A stretch of DNA of 64,000 nt, from positions 11,054,001 through 11,118,000 of the forward strand of contig WOAB01000011.1 in NCBI GenBank assembly GCA_027886185.1, in the 5' to 3' direction. The notes beneath the pieces were generated by a model. That model saw nothing but the letters and a program-made list of their open reading frames with translations. It was not told where the DNA came from and searched no databases. The position numbers and the translations under genes were made by a program. Origin of the DNA: Rheum nobile (taxonomy: Eukaryota; Streptophyta; Magnoliopsida; Caryophyllales; Polygonaceae). Shown here in pieces: positions 1 through 10,914 of this stretch (the first letter of the stretch is position 1; each line of letters opens with the position of its first letter).

Positions 1-726
1 GTTCTCCAGGTCTCGATCTGAGTTGTTCTCAACAAACTAAACAACTTCATCAACCATGAGAGCAATCCCATTGATACCCTCAGTGTGGGCAGTTTTTTCT
101 TCATTCTCATGTTTTGTGATTTCGCCAAAAACTTCATGAAGTGAAATTGTGAGAGTAGCAGTGTTCTCTTTCAATATAGTCTTCCTCATCTTGTGCATGT
201 GAGGATGTCAATCAATGATGGCGATAACCTTCTCTTTTGGGAGGATTTCCTTGCGAGTGATACCATGAGAAGTGAGTCGAGTGGTGATTACCTCAAAACG
301 AGATTGATAGAGGAAACAATTTCACCCTCAACCATGAAAAAGTTGTAGAAGTACTTCTTTGCCTGAAGGTGAGTGATTTCACAAATATCAGAACTCCCCA
401 TGTACTTCTGCTCCAAAGCAACCCACTTTAACATGGCCGATGCAGATGATTGCAACTTTGAGTGATCCTTAGCACATAATGCATTATTGATGAGCACAAG
501 CTTTGAAATTTTTCTCCATGCACTTGTAGTCATCATGGCCCCAAGGTGACTTGCCATCAATGACATCTTGTGAGACCATAGAATCTCCATTTGCAATAAC
601 CAACCAGCCCTAAGAGTCATTACTCTTGATCCATTGAGTAAACAAATCCTTCTAGTGTTGGAATTTTCCAAGAAGAAGGAGTGGAGGCTTGTAGTTCCCA
701 AGCCCAACTTCATGACTTGAAGACAT
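1..726 (-). pseudogene. Copia gag remnant (minus strand), runs off the left window edge
   Basis: Reading the minus strand from an ATG at 724-726 gives a Copia gag start (MSSSHEVGLGNYKPP) with in-frame stops and frameshifts. Downstream pieces such as LVLINNALCAKDHSKLQSS and KWVALEQKYMGSSDICEI resemble the gag-polypeptide (UBN2-type) region of plant Copia elements, which forms the capsid. The remnant lies just inside a tRNA-type primer binding site, as gag does in an LTR element, which supports the assignment. It is decayed and lacks its 3' part because the window starts inside it. The lineage cannot be fixed from this fragment. Confidence 0.75.
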
Positions 727-760
727 CGTTACCTGTTAACTAAAATTAAAACCCAATTTA

Positions 761-775
761 GAGTATTTGATACCA
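761..775 (-). promoter_or_regulatory. Primer binding site of the left-edge Copia remnant
   Basis: The reverse complement reads TGGTATCAAATACTC, a degenerate form of the initiator-Met tRNA primer site TGGTATCAGAGC used by plant Copia elements. It sits about 35 bp before the gag ATG. The DNA from about 776 rightwards should therefore be the end of that element's 5' LTR, but I cannot define the other LTR boundary. Confidence 0.6.
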
Positions 776-1037
776 GTGTGGAAAATTCTGCGATGACTCA
801 TAAGAGAGAGGTAATAATTTTCATTGTTCATAACTTTTGAATCTTTTGAACAATGCTAGTGCTAAGGGTGAATTTGATGCAACTTGAAAGTATGTCTTTG
901 TAATATATTTCTAAGGGGGAACGTTTATTGATGTTTTGTACTTAATATGCATATTGACTGATGTTGATTGACTTATTACTTATCTATTTTTTATCAAACA
1001 ATTTGAATGGGATTGTCATCACCAAAAGGGGGGGAAT
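776..1037 (+). other. Junction zone ending in a plus-strand polypurine tract
   Basis: No gene is seen here. The left part is probably the truncated LTR end of the minus-strand remnant. The right part looks like the 3' untranslated tail of a plus-strand SIRE-like Copia element: it contains TAAGGGGGAAC near 910 and ends in the polypurine tract AAAAGGGGGGGAAT (about 1024-1037), directly abutting the LTR that starts at 1038. The breakpoint between the two elements was not located. Confidence 0.5.
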
Positions 1038-1419
1038 TGTTCGAATGATGATGTTCCCTCTAGTTTTGATGATGATAAACATCATTAGGTTATATGGTTT
1101 ATATGTCCCCATGCGTTTCAAGATGATTGAATGAAGTATGGAACGGTGGAAACCAATACAAAAATAAAAATATAGAAGTAAAGGAACTCAGAGTCAATAA
1201 GAGAACATCGACACTGAGTAAAATGAAGAAATGACACACGCTCACTGTGAGAAGAAAGAAATAAGGGAACAACGCATGGAATAACGCATTTACGCTAGAG
1301 ACGCGTTGGGAACTTCCAAAAGTAGAATAACTAAACTTGGAAAGAAGATTTTCAAAACTTCTTGGGCCGTAAGGCACAGGAAAATAGAAGATTGATTCTA
1401 GGATATTTTATCTTTAGAA

Positions 1420-2290
1420 AAAGCTTATGAGATATGTATTTATGGAAATAGATATTATTTGCTTAATTATCTTAGTAAGCATGTTATTGGCCGATCTAGG
1501 TTAGTTAGTGGACTTTGTCTATGACTATATATATATATATATATATATACATGACTGGTTATCTAGGAGAGGTAACACAATCAAGGCATTCGAAGGTGAT
1601 ACAAAGAGAGAGAAAAGAAGTAAAGGTATGAACTTTGTGAGTACTTTGCTACTATTTCGTATGTTCTTATGTTATTAGGTTTTTTAGACTTACTTTGAAG
1701 TCTAGAGTCTAGGAATTGTGTGTGACTAGATTGAGTTTGGACTTGCTTTATTATAAAATCGGGATTAATAATACATGTAGACCATTGAAATCATACTAGG
1801 GTAAAACCTAGAGGTATAAGTTTTTCTTAATTAACTAGTTGGTTAATTGAGTTCTCCCTCTAAGAAACTCTGAGATCATTTACTTCTCATAAGACATGTA
1901 TATATGGAAATAGATAATATTTGCTTAAGATATTAGTAGGTATGATATCTAGGATAGTTAGTGGACTTTATTTAGGACTATATATATATATGTGACTAGT
2001 TATCTAGGAAAGGTAATGCAGTCAAGGCATTTGAAGGTGATATCGAGAGAGAAAAGAAGTAAAGGTACGAACTTTGTGAGTACTTTGCTAGGGTTTTGTG
2101 TATTCTTGTGTTATTAGGTTTTTACACTTGCTTAGAAGTCTAGAGTCTAGGAAATGTGTGTGAATATATTGAGTTTGGACTAGCTTGATTGTAAAACCAG
2201 GATTAATAATACAAGTAGACCATTGAAATCCTACTAGGGTAAAACCTAGATTTCTTAATTCACTAGTTGGTTATGTAAGTTTTCCTCTCT
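1420..2290 (+). repeat. Imperfect tandem duplication inside LTR G
   Basis: Two consecutive copies of roughly 430-450 bp share the same order of landmarks: GTATTTATGGAAATAGATA / GTATATATGGAAATAGATA, then GTTAGTGGACTTT, an AT run, GGTTATCTAGGA, GAACTTTGTGAGTACTTTGC and GGGTAAAACCTAGA. The copies differ by many substitutions and by the length of the AT run, so the duplication is not recent. The edges are approximate. Confidence 0.8.
1523..1550 (+). repeat. AT dinucleotide microsatellite
   Basis: An uninterrupted AT run within the first copy of the LTR's internal duplication. The matching place in the second copy (about 1979-1992) is much shorter, so the array length changed after the duplication. 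Confidence 0.85.
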
Positions 2291-2385
2291 AAGGAACTAC
2301 GTGATTGTTAATTGTCTGGATTAATTTATTCCGCTTCCAAGGAATAGTCTTATCGTTCCCTAACTAACACACTCTGATTCAACAA

Positions 2386-2397
2386 TTGGTATTAGAG
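2386..2397 (+). promoter_or_regulatory. Primer binding site after LTR G
   Basis: TTGGTATTAGAG, one base after the LTR end, is the SIRE-type variant of the initiator-Met tRNA primer site. The same TTGGTATTAGAG follows the 5' LTR of element A at 4495. Only about 25 bp of leader follow before the inverted LTR copy begins. Confidence 0.75.
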
Positions 2398-2422
2398 TCA
2401 GGTTTGGCTTGGGCCGGAAAAC

Positions 2423-3027
2423 ACAATTACCCAACTAGTTAATAAAGAAAAAGCTCTATCTCTAGGTTTTACCCTAGTAGGATTCAATGGTCTACTCGTA
2501 TTATTAATCTCGGTTTTACAATCAAGCAAGTTCAAGCTCAATCTAGTCACAAACAGTTCTTAGACTCTAGACTTCTAAGCAAGTGTAAAAACATAATAAC
2601 AAAAGAACAAACGAAACCCTAGCAAAGTACTCACAAAGTTCGTACCTTTTATTATTTTCTCTCTCTCGATATCACCTTTGAATGCCTTCTATCTTTCTTG
2701 TGTCTTGCGGCCCAAGAAGTCTTGAAAATCTTCTTTCCAAATCTAGTTATTCTCTTTTTGGAAGTTCTCAGCGCGTCTTTAGCGTAAATGTGTTGTTCCC
2801 TTCTTTCTTTCTTCTCACAGCAAGAGCGTGTCATTTCTTCATTTTACTCAGTGTCGATGTTCCCTTGTTTACTCTGAGTTCCTTTACTTCTCTGTTTTGC
2901 TTTCTCTATTGGTTTCCATCGTTCCCTACTTCATTGAATCATCCTGAAACTCATAGGAACATGTAAACGATAAAACCTAATGGTGTTTATCATCATCAAA
3001 ACTAGAGGGAATGTCATCGTTCCAACA
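2423..3027 (-). repeat. Inverted partial copy of LTR G
   Basis: The reverse complement from 3027 begins TGTTGGAACGATGACATTCC and follows LTR G through the shared protein-like stretch (FENLLSKFSY / LENLLSKSSY in translation) to about the CTAGTTGG phrase near 2425. It lacks the segment matching about 1395-2030, so it either lost the duplicated part or never had it. There is no polypurine tract next to 3027, so this is a truncated or solo LTR rather than part of an element. Together with 1038-2384 it forms a long inverted repeat with a very short spacer. Confidence 0.8.
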
Positions 3028-3652
3028 TATTCTTTTCGGGACATCATAAAATTGCTATGGTAATCTCACAAAAATTCTCAGTTGTTATACAATATAAATG
3101 CATCATATTATCATTATATATATTATAATTGTAAGCTCGCTAATTATAATGATCTATTTTGTAAATTTATAATAACAAATGTTTAGTTTGAAGAGGTGGT
3201 TATCTGAAAAGTAAATATATTAAGGATGATTTTTTATAGTAAAAAAATTTAGATAAGAGATAGTTAAATACAAATAATTTAAAATAAAAGGTTATTTTTG
3301 ATAAAAAATACAGAATAGAGGTAGTTAAGTGTAAAAAATCAAGAATAAAAGATGATTAAGTACAAAATCCATAAATTAATACATAAACATATAACAATTA
3401 AAATTTGAGTTTCTTACTTAATCATTTTAATTGTTAAGTGTCCACTCTTCTTAGAAGTATCTTTCAGGAGTACATTTTTATTCCTACATCTCGCGAGCAA
3501 CTGTTGCGATCACGGTTATAGTATTTGTAAAAATCTTGTTAGAATCGTCCGTTATAATGATTTAGATATTCATTTCTTTTTGTAAGGATACCTTATGTTT
3601 GCATTGTATAAAAAAAATTGTAATGTTACGGTCTAGTATTTAGTAAAGTATA
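3028..3652. other. AT-rich spacer, no feature seen
   Basis: Very AT-rich sequence with short A and T runs and no ORF of interest on either strand. I saw no terminal inverted repeats. The last five bases (GTATA, 3648-3652) are the probable target duplication of element A. Confidence 0.6.
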
Positions 3653-4493
3653 TGTTGAATTCCTTTGGTTTTGATGGTAACAAACATTCAACTAATCTAG
3701 TGTCTAAGTGTTTCAGGAACAAAGAAAGTTGTCACAGGGAACGAACGGCAGCACAATGATGCGGAAGGAACAAAGAGTTTCTTAAACGCTTTGTTACCTC
3801 CAAAGGAACATCAGTGTCGTGACAAACATCAAGCTACGAAAATCATGAGGAAGTCAAGCATGAAGATAAGAAGATTATCCTTGAAAATCATGCGGTTGGA
3901 AAAAGGAAATCGGGTTGATCACGCCAACTAGAAGATTTGGAGAGAGAAAGATTTTATCTTATCTCGATTATATTATCTTAGGAAATCATTCCTTAGATAA
4001 TATATTCGGTTGAGATTTTATCTTATTGAGTCAAATCAATATCTTCTTGTTACTGAAAATAGTGAGTGAGATTTTATTTGTTAGTGGGATTTTTCAGATT
4101 GTATAAATACAAGTGAGCAATTCATTTCTTGAGTACGAACTCCGAGCATTTCATTGAGAGAAAAAGAAAAGTGAAACGTCTGTAAGTCATACAGGAGTGA
4201 GTTCGTGTTCATCGTTGTAGAAGAGATTCAAATCTAGGTGAGAAGTCTAGGGTTTGAAGTCCAGGCTACAAGTGTAACCGATCCAGAAATCAATAAGACA
4301 AGTAGACTCTTCAAAATCCTATCAAGCAAGGGCTTGAAGGTAGTGGTTTTTCCCTTATTAGTTATTTGACTGATTGGGGTTTTTACTATACATCATGAGT
4401 TCTAAATACTTTCTTTCTTGCTATATTATTTTGTTGCACCTTCTATGGGAACAAAGCATTTGTTCCCTCAGATATAACACTAAGGATCCAACA
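3653..4493 (+). repeat. 5' LTR of element A
   Basis: It begins TGTTGAATTCCTTTGG and ends GGATCCAACA, immediately before the primer site. A probable TATA box (TATAAAT, 4102-4108) marks the promoter, with GTGAGC(A)ATTCATTTCTTGAG downstream as a likely transcript start region. It aligns along its length with 26743-27585. Confidence 0.85.
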
Positions 4494-4494
4494 A

Positions 4495-4506
4495 TTGGTA
4501 TTAGAG
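4495..4506 (+). promoter_or_regulatory. Primer binding site of element A
   Basis: TTGGTATTAGAG, one base after the LTR. It is the initiator-Met tRNA-type minus-strand primer site in the SIRE-like spelling also seen at 2386 and, reversed, at 11436-11447 and 19539-19550. Confidence 0.8.
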
Positions 4507-4547
4507 ATTGGTCTCTCAATTTTTTTTGTTAAGACTTTGCAGGAAAG

Positions 4548-6544
4548 ATGTCATCAAGCAATGCTATTGGTGATTCATTCTGGAAGTCACCAACTCTGAA
4601 AGCTAGCAAATATGATTGGTGGGTTGAGCAAATCGAGTCCCACATTTGTTTCCTTGATGGACAGATATGGAAAATCATTGAAGTTGGTCCTATCCCAATC
4701 CTAGATGAAAAGGACGCTACAAAGCCAAAAGCAAGGGTTGACTATGATGATGCTGATTAGAAAAGGCTAGAGAAGAATACAAGGGCCAAGAAGATCCTTC
4801 ATATGGCTTTGCTCCCTGCTGATCTTAAGAAGGTCATTGGCTATAAAACAGCTAAGAAGATCTGGGATGCTTTGAAGTGTCTCCATGAACGAAATGACGA
4901 TGTAAAAAATAATTGTATCCTTGCCCTAATGAAGGAATATGACCAAATCTCCTAAGGAAAAGGTGAAAACATTCAAGACTTCTACTCATGTTTCCAGGGA
5001 GTAGTTGGTCAACTACAGTTCCTTGGAGAAAAGCTTCCTGACTGGAAGCTCACTCATCACTTCATGCAAGGCCTCAATTCTCAGTAGGATGCGATTGCTC
5101 TTGCTTTCTACTCCCAGACCGATATCAATGCTCTCACTATGGAAGAAGTTGTTGCCAAGCTTGAAAGCAATGCTTCTGTCCATAACTACAAGATGAACCA
5201 AAGGGGAGCGGAGAAGGCTCAAAGCATTGCTCTAATGGTTGAAAGTGCATTTGACATGTCTGAAGTCGAAGATGGAGATGAGGATATAGATGAAGATGTT
5301 GCTCTCATCACCAACGCGATGAAGAGGATAAGGTCCCGAAGCAAAGGCACCTCTCGTTCCTCCAAAGCGAACAAAAACCTGAAGGATATCGTTTGTTACC
5401 ATTGTCAAAACAGGGGACACTTTGCCAAAAACTGCTTCAAGAAAAATGCGGGTCTTCCTCAGGCTCGTGAAGAAAAGCAAGCAATGGTCGCAACATGGGG
5501 AGAATCTGACTCAAAAGATGAAGAATCCTCTCATTTAAAGGATGTTTGCTTGATGGCCATGAAAAGTCCTCATGACTCGAAGGATTGCAACTCTGTCTCT
5601 AACATGCTCTGCCTCATGGCTGAAGGTAGTCTACATGACACTGAGGTAAATGAATCTGAACTCGTTTTAAGTTTGAAAAGCAAGTCCAAAGAACAACTAA
5701 TCTATATCATTAAGAAACTTGGTCATGAGAATTGTCTTTTTAGTGAGCAGATTGGAGAAAAGGATGATTCGATCTCAAGCTTGATTGATGAAAACAAAGG
5801 TTGGGCAGAAAAAGTGACCACTCTTGAGAATGTTTCATCCTTTTCCTCTAGTTCTTGTGATGAATGTCCAAAGCTCACTGAAAATATAACTTCTCTGGAA
5901 GCCTCAGTTATCTCATTGGAATCTGAATCCCTAATCTTGAAACTAAGCAATGGCAAGTTGTCTAGTGATTTGTCCAAGTTCAGTGAGGACCAGAAAGAAA
6001 AGGCAAAATGCATTGAGTTTGTTGCAGTCAAGGATGAAAAGAAGAAAGGGATGAAACACGTGCCTCGCTTTGGCATTGGATACCAACCTAAGCTTCATGT
6101 TGATGACACCCAGGTTCAAAGTCCTGAAGTCGAAGGAAAACAACCTTTGAGAGAAACTGGTGAAAGTTCCTCTTGAGGGAACAATCGGAAAGACTGTGCA
6201 AATTCGACTGATGGGAACAAACCTTGGTATCATGGACAGAAAGATCATTCCATTTGGCTAAAGCAAGTACAGAACGGTAAAAGCCCAATCATATTGACTT
6301 TCATTCTAGGGTTGCTAACAAACCAATTTGGCCTGGACAAAGCAAGTATGTGGATTTGAAGTGTCATAGGGTTTGTTGGTACTGTGGTCATTCTGGTCAC
6401 TACAAACAAGAGTGTCTCCGAAAAAAACACAATGAGGAGATTGCTCATATTGCTAGGGAGAAAATAAATGAAAAACCTTGTAAGATCATATATGTTTCTC
6501 CCACACCCAGGAAGCCTAAGCTTGTCTGGGTTCGTAAGAAGTAA
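4548..6544 (+). pseudogene. Element A gag (capsid and nucleocapsid), broken
   Basis: The ATG at 4548 begins MSSSNAIGDSFWK. The frame stays open in register to 6176 apart from three in-frame stops near 4758, 4953 and 5092. The N-terminal half is a Copia gag (UBN2-like) domain with KIWDALKCLHERNDD. A CCHC zinc knuckle, CYHCQNRGHFAKNC, lies at 5394-5435, and a second, CWYCGHSGHYKQEC, at about 6376-6417 after a stop (6174-6176) and a frame change. Two knuckles separated by a long acidic, coiled-coil-like stretch are typical of SIRE-like gags. The product would bind element RNA and form the particle. With these lesions no full protein can be made. Confidence 0.85.
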
Positions 6545-6559
6545 TCTTTTCAATACAGG

Positions 6560-7919
6560 CTAAAGTGAGGAAAGGTTCCTGGTATTTTGATAGTGCATGC
6601 TCAAGTCATATGACAGGGAACAAAAAGTTGGTTCACCTCACTCCAACAGGCCTTCGGAGGTTCCATAGCCTTTGGAATCAAGTGTAAGGGAGATGTTTGT
6701 GGTCTTGGTAAGGTACGGCTTTCTAGTCACATAACTGTGGATAATGTGACTCTCGTCGACAATCTCAAGTTTGATCTTTGTAGTGTTGCTCAATTGTGCC
6801 AAAACAAGAAAAATAGGGTAGTCTTTACTACCTATGATTATTATGTTGAGTGTATTAGTACAGGGAAAATTCTACTCAATGGGATCTACAAAAACAATGT
6901 CTACAAAGTTGATCATGCTTTTATACCTACGAAGGACCTATGTCTGTCGTCCATTGTTGTGACAATAGAATTGTGGCACAAGCATTTTGGACATGCAAGT
7001 CTTCAACTTCTTTCCAAACTTCACAGACAAGAACTGGTAAACGGTCTTCCTAAAGATCAAAGCAACAAGCAATGAAGTTTGTGATGCTTGTACTAATGGT
7101 AAACAGGTAAGGTCTTCGTTCAAATCACAGAAAGAGGTAAGCATAACTCGTCCCTTGGAACTAATCCACATGGATCTTTGTGGGCCCATGTGCACAAAGA
7201 TCCGTGGTCGGAATCTATATGTCTTTGTTATTGTTGATGATTTCTCCAGGTATACATGGACCCTCTTTCTGTCCTTGAAGGATGAAGTGTTCGCTGAGTT
7301 TGAATCTTAGCTCAAGTTTGTTGAGAAGAGTCTAGGGCAGTCTCTTGGTTCCATTCGCACTGATCATGGGACAGAATTTGAGAACTCTTAGTTTCTATCC
7401 CTCTATAGGAACAATGGCATAAGTCACAACTTTTTAGCACCCAGAACTCCGTAGCAAAATGGTGTTGTGGAAAGGAAGAACATGACTCTGGAGGACATGA
7501 CGCGAACCTTACTTATTGCTAGTGGTCATCCAAAGATCTTCTTGGTTGAAGCTTTGAATGTCGCTTGTTACGTGCTGAATAGGGCAACCATTCGCTCGCG
7601 GCTGAACAAGACTCTTTATGAACTCTTAAGGGGAAGAAAGCCTAATGTCTCTCATCTGCGAACTTTTGGTTGCAAGTGCTTCGTCCGTGACAATGGGAAA
7701 GATTTCCTTGGAAAGTTTGATCCGAGAAGTGATGAAGGCACCTTTGTAGGATATTCTCTCTGCAGCAAGGCCTACAAAGTTTTGAACAAAAGGACAAGGA
7801 AGGTGGAGGAAAGTATTCCTGTGGTTTTTGATGAATCTATTATGGATGGGAACAATGTGCAGGAACAATTGACTGGTGTTCTTTCCAATGTCGGTTTCTT
7901 TGAGGATGACAGTTTTTAG
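6560..7919 (+). pseudogene. Element A protease and integrase, broken
   Basis: The protease segment has WYFDSACSSHMTG. The catalytic Asp-Ser is at 6589-6594, followed by Ala where Copia proteases normally have Gly. A frame change follows, then the pre-integrase zinc region (WHKHFGHAS ... CDACTNGK) and the integrase core with LIHMDLCGP, IRTDHGTEFE and QNGVVERK, which carry the three acidic residues. Stops interrupt the core near 7308, 7388 and 7453; the last sits where the family has PQQNG, consistent with CAG to TAG. The last piece (7467-7919) is open for 150 codons. These domains would process the polyprotein and insert the cDNA into the genome. Confidence 0.85.
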
Positions 7920-9874
7920 CTTGTGGAAAACAGTGTCATGGATGTCGTGCCATGTGATGATGTGAATGATGTCTCTCCCGATCAAGACAGTCATGGTGGT
8001 TCATCAACTCCAAGGGCTCAAGACTCTACAGGCAACGTCGAGTCAAATGAAGTTGCTCAATCGTTTGAGTCTTCTCAGGTCCCCTAGGAGGACCAAAGCC
8101 AAAGTCCGGATGTTGTGAGGACAGTTGAGGAAAGTCCAACTGCTGAGGGGACAATTGCTGATAGTACTAGTGTTGGTAATGGTGATTCTGATGGCTTTGA
8201 TCTCTTCACTTTGCAAGTGAGAAACTACCAACAAAAGAATTCCCATCCAGTGCATCAAATCCTAACAGACACACAAAAGGGAATTCCTCATAGTACTTGT
8301 TCCTCTCTACAAAATTTATGTGCTTTCAATGTTTTTCTCTTTTTGAAAGAACCCAAAACTATTGGAGAAGCATTGAAGGATCCGGACTGGGTAAATGCCA
8401 TGCAAGAAGAACTCCATCAATTCGAAAGGAACAAGGTTTGGAGACTCGTCCATCGTCCAGGGAACAAAACTGTGATTGGAACCAAGTGGGTGTTCAGAAA
8501 TAAGTTGGATGATCAGGGGCAAGTCACAAGGAACAAGGCAAGGCTGGTGGTGAAAGGATATAACCAGCAGGAAGGAATCGACTATGACAAAACCTTTGCT
8601 CATGTTGCTTGTCTGAAGGCCATATGAGTACTCATTGCATACTCAGCTTTTCATGGCTTCAAACTACAGCAAATGAATGTAATGACTGTCTTCTTGAATG
8701 GTGTTCTCAAGGAGGAAGTCTATGTGGAGCAAACCCCTAGATTTGAAGACACGTCTCAACATGATCATGTCTACATTCTTGACAAAGCGTTGTATGGTCT
8801 TAAGCAGGCTCCCAGGGCCTGGTATGATAGGCTCTTTGAGTTCCTCTTGTCACATGGATATGTTCGTGGGAAAGTAGACAAGAAATGGTTCCTCCCGAAG
8901 GAAGGAAAGCACACTCTGGTTGTGCAGGTCTATGTAGATGACATCATCTTTGGATCTACAGATGGCAAACTGGTTCAAAAATTCTCAAGTCTTATGGCTA
9001 GTGAATTTGAGATGAGCATGGTTGGGGAAATGAAGTTCTTCTTGGGTCTTCAGGTATCACAGGGAGAAGATGGAACAAGAGTTCATCAACAAAAGTACCT
9101 CAGGAAGTGTATCAAGATGATTGAATGACCGATGCAAAGCCCTTCACCACTCCCATATCTCCCAACAATCCAATGGGAAAGGACGAACATGGAAAGGGAA
9201 TTGATCAAACACTTTATCGAGGAATCATAGGTTCGCTCCTTTATCTCACTGCTAGTAGACCTAATATTATGCATAGTGTGTGTCTATGTGCTCGATTTCA
9301 GGCTGATCCCAAGGAGACACATCTCAAGGCAGTAAAAAGGATTCTGAGATACTTGAAGGGGACAAATGATCTTTGTATGTGGTATCGCAGGGGATGCAAC
9401 TTTGATATGGTTAGATACACAGATGCTGACTTTGCATAGAACAAAGTGGATAGAAAGTCTACATCAAGAATGGCTCAGTTCCTTGTACCATGCTTAGTTT
9501 CCTGGGGATTGAAAAAGCAAAATTCAGTTGCTTTGTCAACCGCAGAAGCCAAATACATAGCCGTCGTAGCTTGTTGTACTCAACTCCTATGGCTCAAACA
9601 ACAACTCAGTGACTATGGTATTCTTCTTGACTCAGTTCCCATTCTATGTGACAATACTAGTCTTATTAATATCTCCAAGAATCTTGTACAACACTCACGT
9701 ACCAAGCATATTGAGATAAAACATCACTTCTTATGTGATTGTGTGGAGAAAGGGTTGGTTTCCATGGACTATTGTGGAACCAAGGATCAAATCGCCAACA
9801 TTTTCACCAAGGCACTCAATAGAGAACCCTTTGAACAGTTTTGCATGGAACTTGGTATGATCTCTCTTACCTAA
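7920..9874 (+). pseudogene. Element A reverse transcriptase and RNase H, broken
   Basis: The RT begins near 8350 with EALKDPDWVNAMQEEL. It contains RNKARLVVKGYNQQEG, LYGLKQAPRAWYDRL and the catalytic YVDD at 8931-8942. RNase H follows with the Copia signatures DRKSTS, SVALSTAEAKYIA, CDNTS and RTKHIEIKHHF, ending in a stop at 9872-9874. In-frame stops occur at 8626 (KAI-stop, where CGA to TGA fits the family's Arg) and at 9437. A frame change lies near 9125. Without these lesions it would copy element RNA to DNA. The spacing of domains is normal, so decay has been by small changes rather than deletions. Confidence 0.88.
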
Positions 9875-10716
9875 ATGACTATATGTTTCATTCCCTCGAT
9901 GATTGGCTAAAATACTTGGTAAATTGCTTTAGTGTAAGTGTCGTGTCTTGATTTACAATATCTCCCTTGATCATTGTATGAATAACATGCTTAGCTTACT
10001 GCCAGTACTTCCTTAATTTGCAAATTTCTTTCATGATCATCTATTCTTTCATAATAATACTTGGAACAACTTTCTTTCGGTCAAAAAGAGTCAACTTGAT
10101 GCATTGATCCCTCATTATAAGCCCAAATGATTGTTGACTCTACAGCTTACCTTAGCCATCATGCTTGATGCTCCCTATGAGTCCCTCTAATCATCCACAA
10201 CTGGTAGCCTCTCTTTCATGATTAAACATTATTAAAAATTCTCATATATTTTTCGTGTGATGTTCTTTGTACCCTCTCTGGTAACGTTACCCCTGCATCA
10301 CACCCTTCTACCATTTTGGAAAGCCGAGAAGACGGATCATCACCTCTGTGGTCTGTGGTTGGAATTTGACATGTATGAGGTGTAATGATGGCCTGCAACT
10401 GCTTGGGAAGTGTTATGTGCGTTTAGGATTGATGTGATGGCTGCGTGATGTTTGTTGTGCTCGAGATTTTGTGGGCTTTGATGGATTTGGACATAATCTT
10501 TCACAAGATTTAATTTTAGAAGGTGAACATTCGGTTGTGATCTTTGGAAAAGATGGAAGGAGAAGATATTGTGTGTTATCTTTGGCAACCGAAAAGATTT
10601 GATGGGGTTCTATAAATCTGGCATCTCCAAGGTAACTTTTCTTCACCGCTTTCAATTACTTCTCCTGTCTCCACCTCTCTTGTCTTCTCTCTCTTGTCTC
10701 TCCCCAAGCTCCACAA
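9875..10716 (+). other. Element A leader between pol and the third ORF, with a TATA-like box
   Basis: This 840-bp stretch shows no coding potential that I trust. Near its end lies TATAAATC (10611-10618), followed by a pyrimidine-rich tract (CTCCTGTCTCCACCTCTC and similar, 10650-10705) and then the ATG of the third ORF. The arrangement resembles a promoter with a 5' leader, but that is inference. Confidence 0.45.
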
Positions 10717-10914
10717 ATGGCCTCCCCATACAACATCCCCATTGAAGGTGTCGATGATCTTCAAAGCCTCCCTCGCAAACTCTCTGCAATGGGAACTGAT
10801 CCCTCCATCCTCACCGCCATCGCGCAAGCCGCCAACGTCGTCTCACCTCCCACCTCGCCTTTACCCGCCAACCTCATAATGACACCTTTACCCGCCAACG
10901 TCGTCTCACCTCCC
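10717..10914 (+). pseudogene. Element A third ORF, N-terminal piece
   Basis: ATG at 10717 (context CACAAATGG) opens MASPYNIPIEGVDDLQSL, followed by a Pro/Ser/Ala-rich stretch containing a near-repeat (ANVVSPPT ... PANVVSPPT). It stops abruptly where the truncated copy of element B begins, near 10914. The continuation of the same ORF is found beyond element B from 20397 and beyond the CACTA element from 26108. In SIRE-like elements an extra ORF after pol is usual, and some have been called env-like. This N-terminal part has no recognisable domain. Confidence 0.6.

Larger units (their letters stand above)
1038..2384 (+). repeat. LTR of a SIRE-like Copia element (element G)
   Basis: The LTR starts with TGTTCGAATGATG directly after a polypurine tract and ends with TTCAACA directly before a primer binding site, so both boundaries are well placed. 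Having a polypurine tract on one side and a primer site on the other means this LTR is either shared by two tandem elements or is a hybrid left by LTR-LTR recombination. No coding region follows: about 38 bp downstream an inverted copy of the same LTR begins. An internal near-duplication (about 1420-2290) lengthens it. The phrase AAACATCATTAGG near the start also occurs, with changes, in the inverted copy. Confidence 0.8.

Noticed and set aside
1099..2966. Similar 92- and 94-codon ORFs at 1099-1377 (-) and 2682-2966 (+) as a conserved gene
   Set aside because: Their similarity comes from the inverted LTR copies in which they lie. They would be antisense to the LTR and have no domain.
5013..6553. 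Minus-strand ORFs opposite element A gag
   Set aside because: They have no domain and lie fully over gag sequence with zinc-knuckle and capsid motifs on the plus strand.
10717..10914. Third ORF of element A as a true envelope gene
   Set aside because: I see no signal peptide, transmembrane pair or fusion-like segment, and the better-kept counterpart in element B resembles Transposase_32-type proteins. Calling it env would go beyond the sequence.
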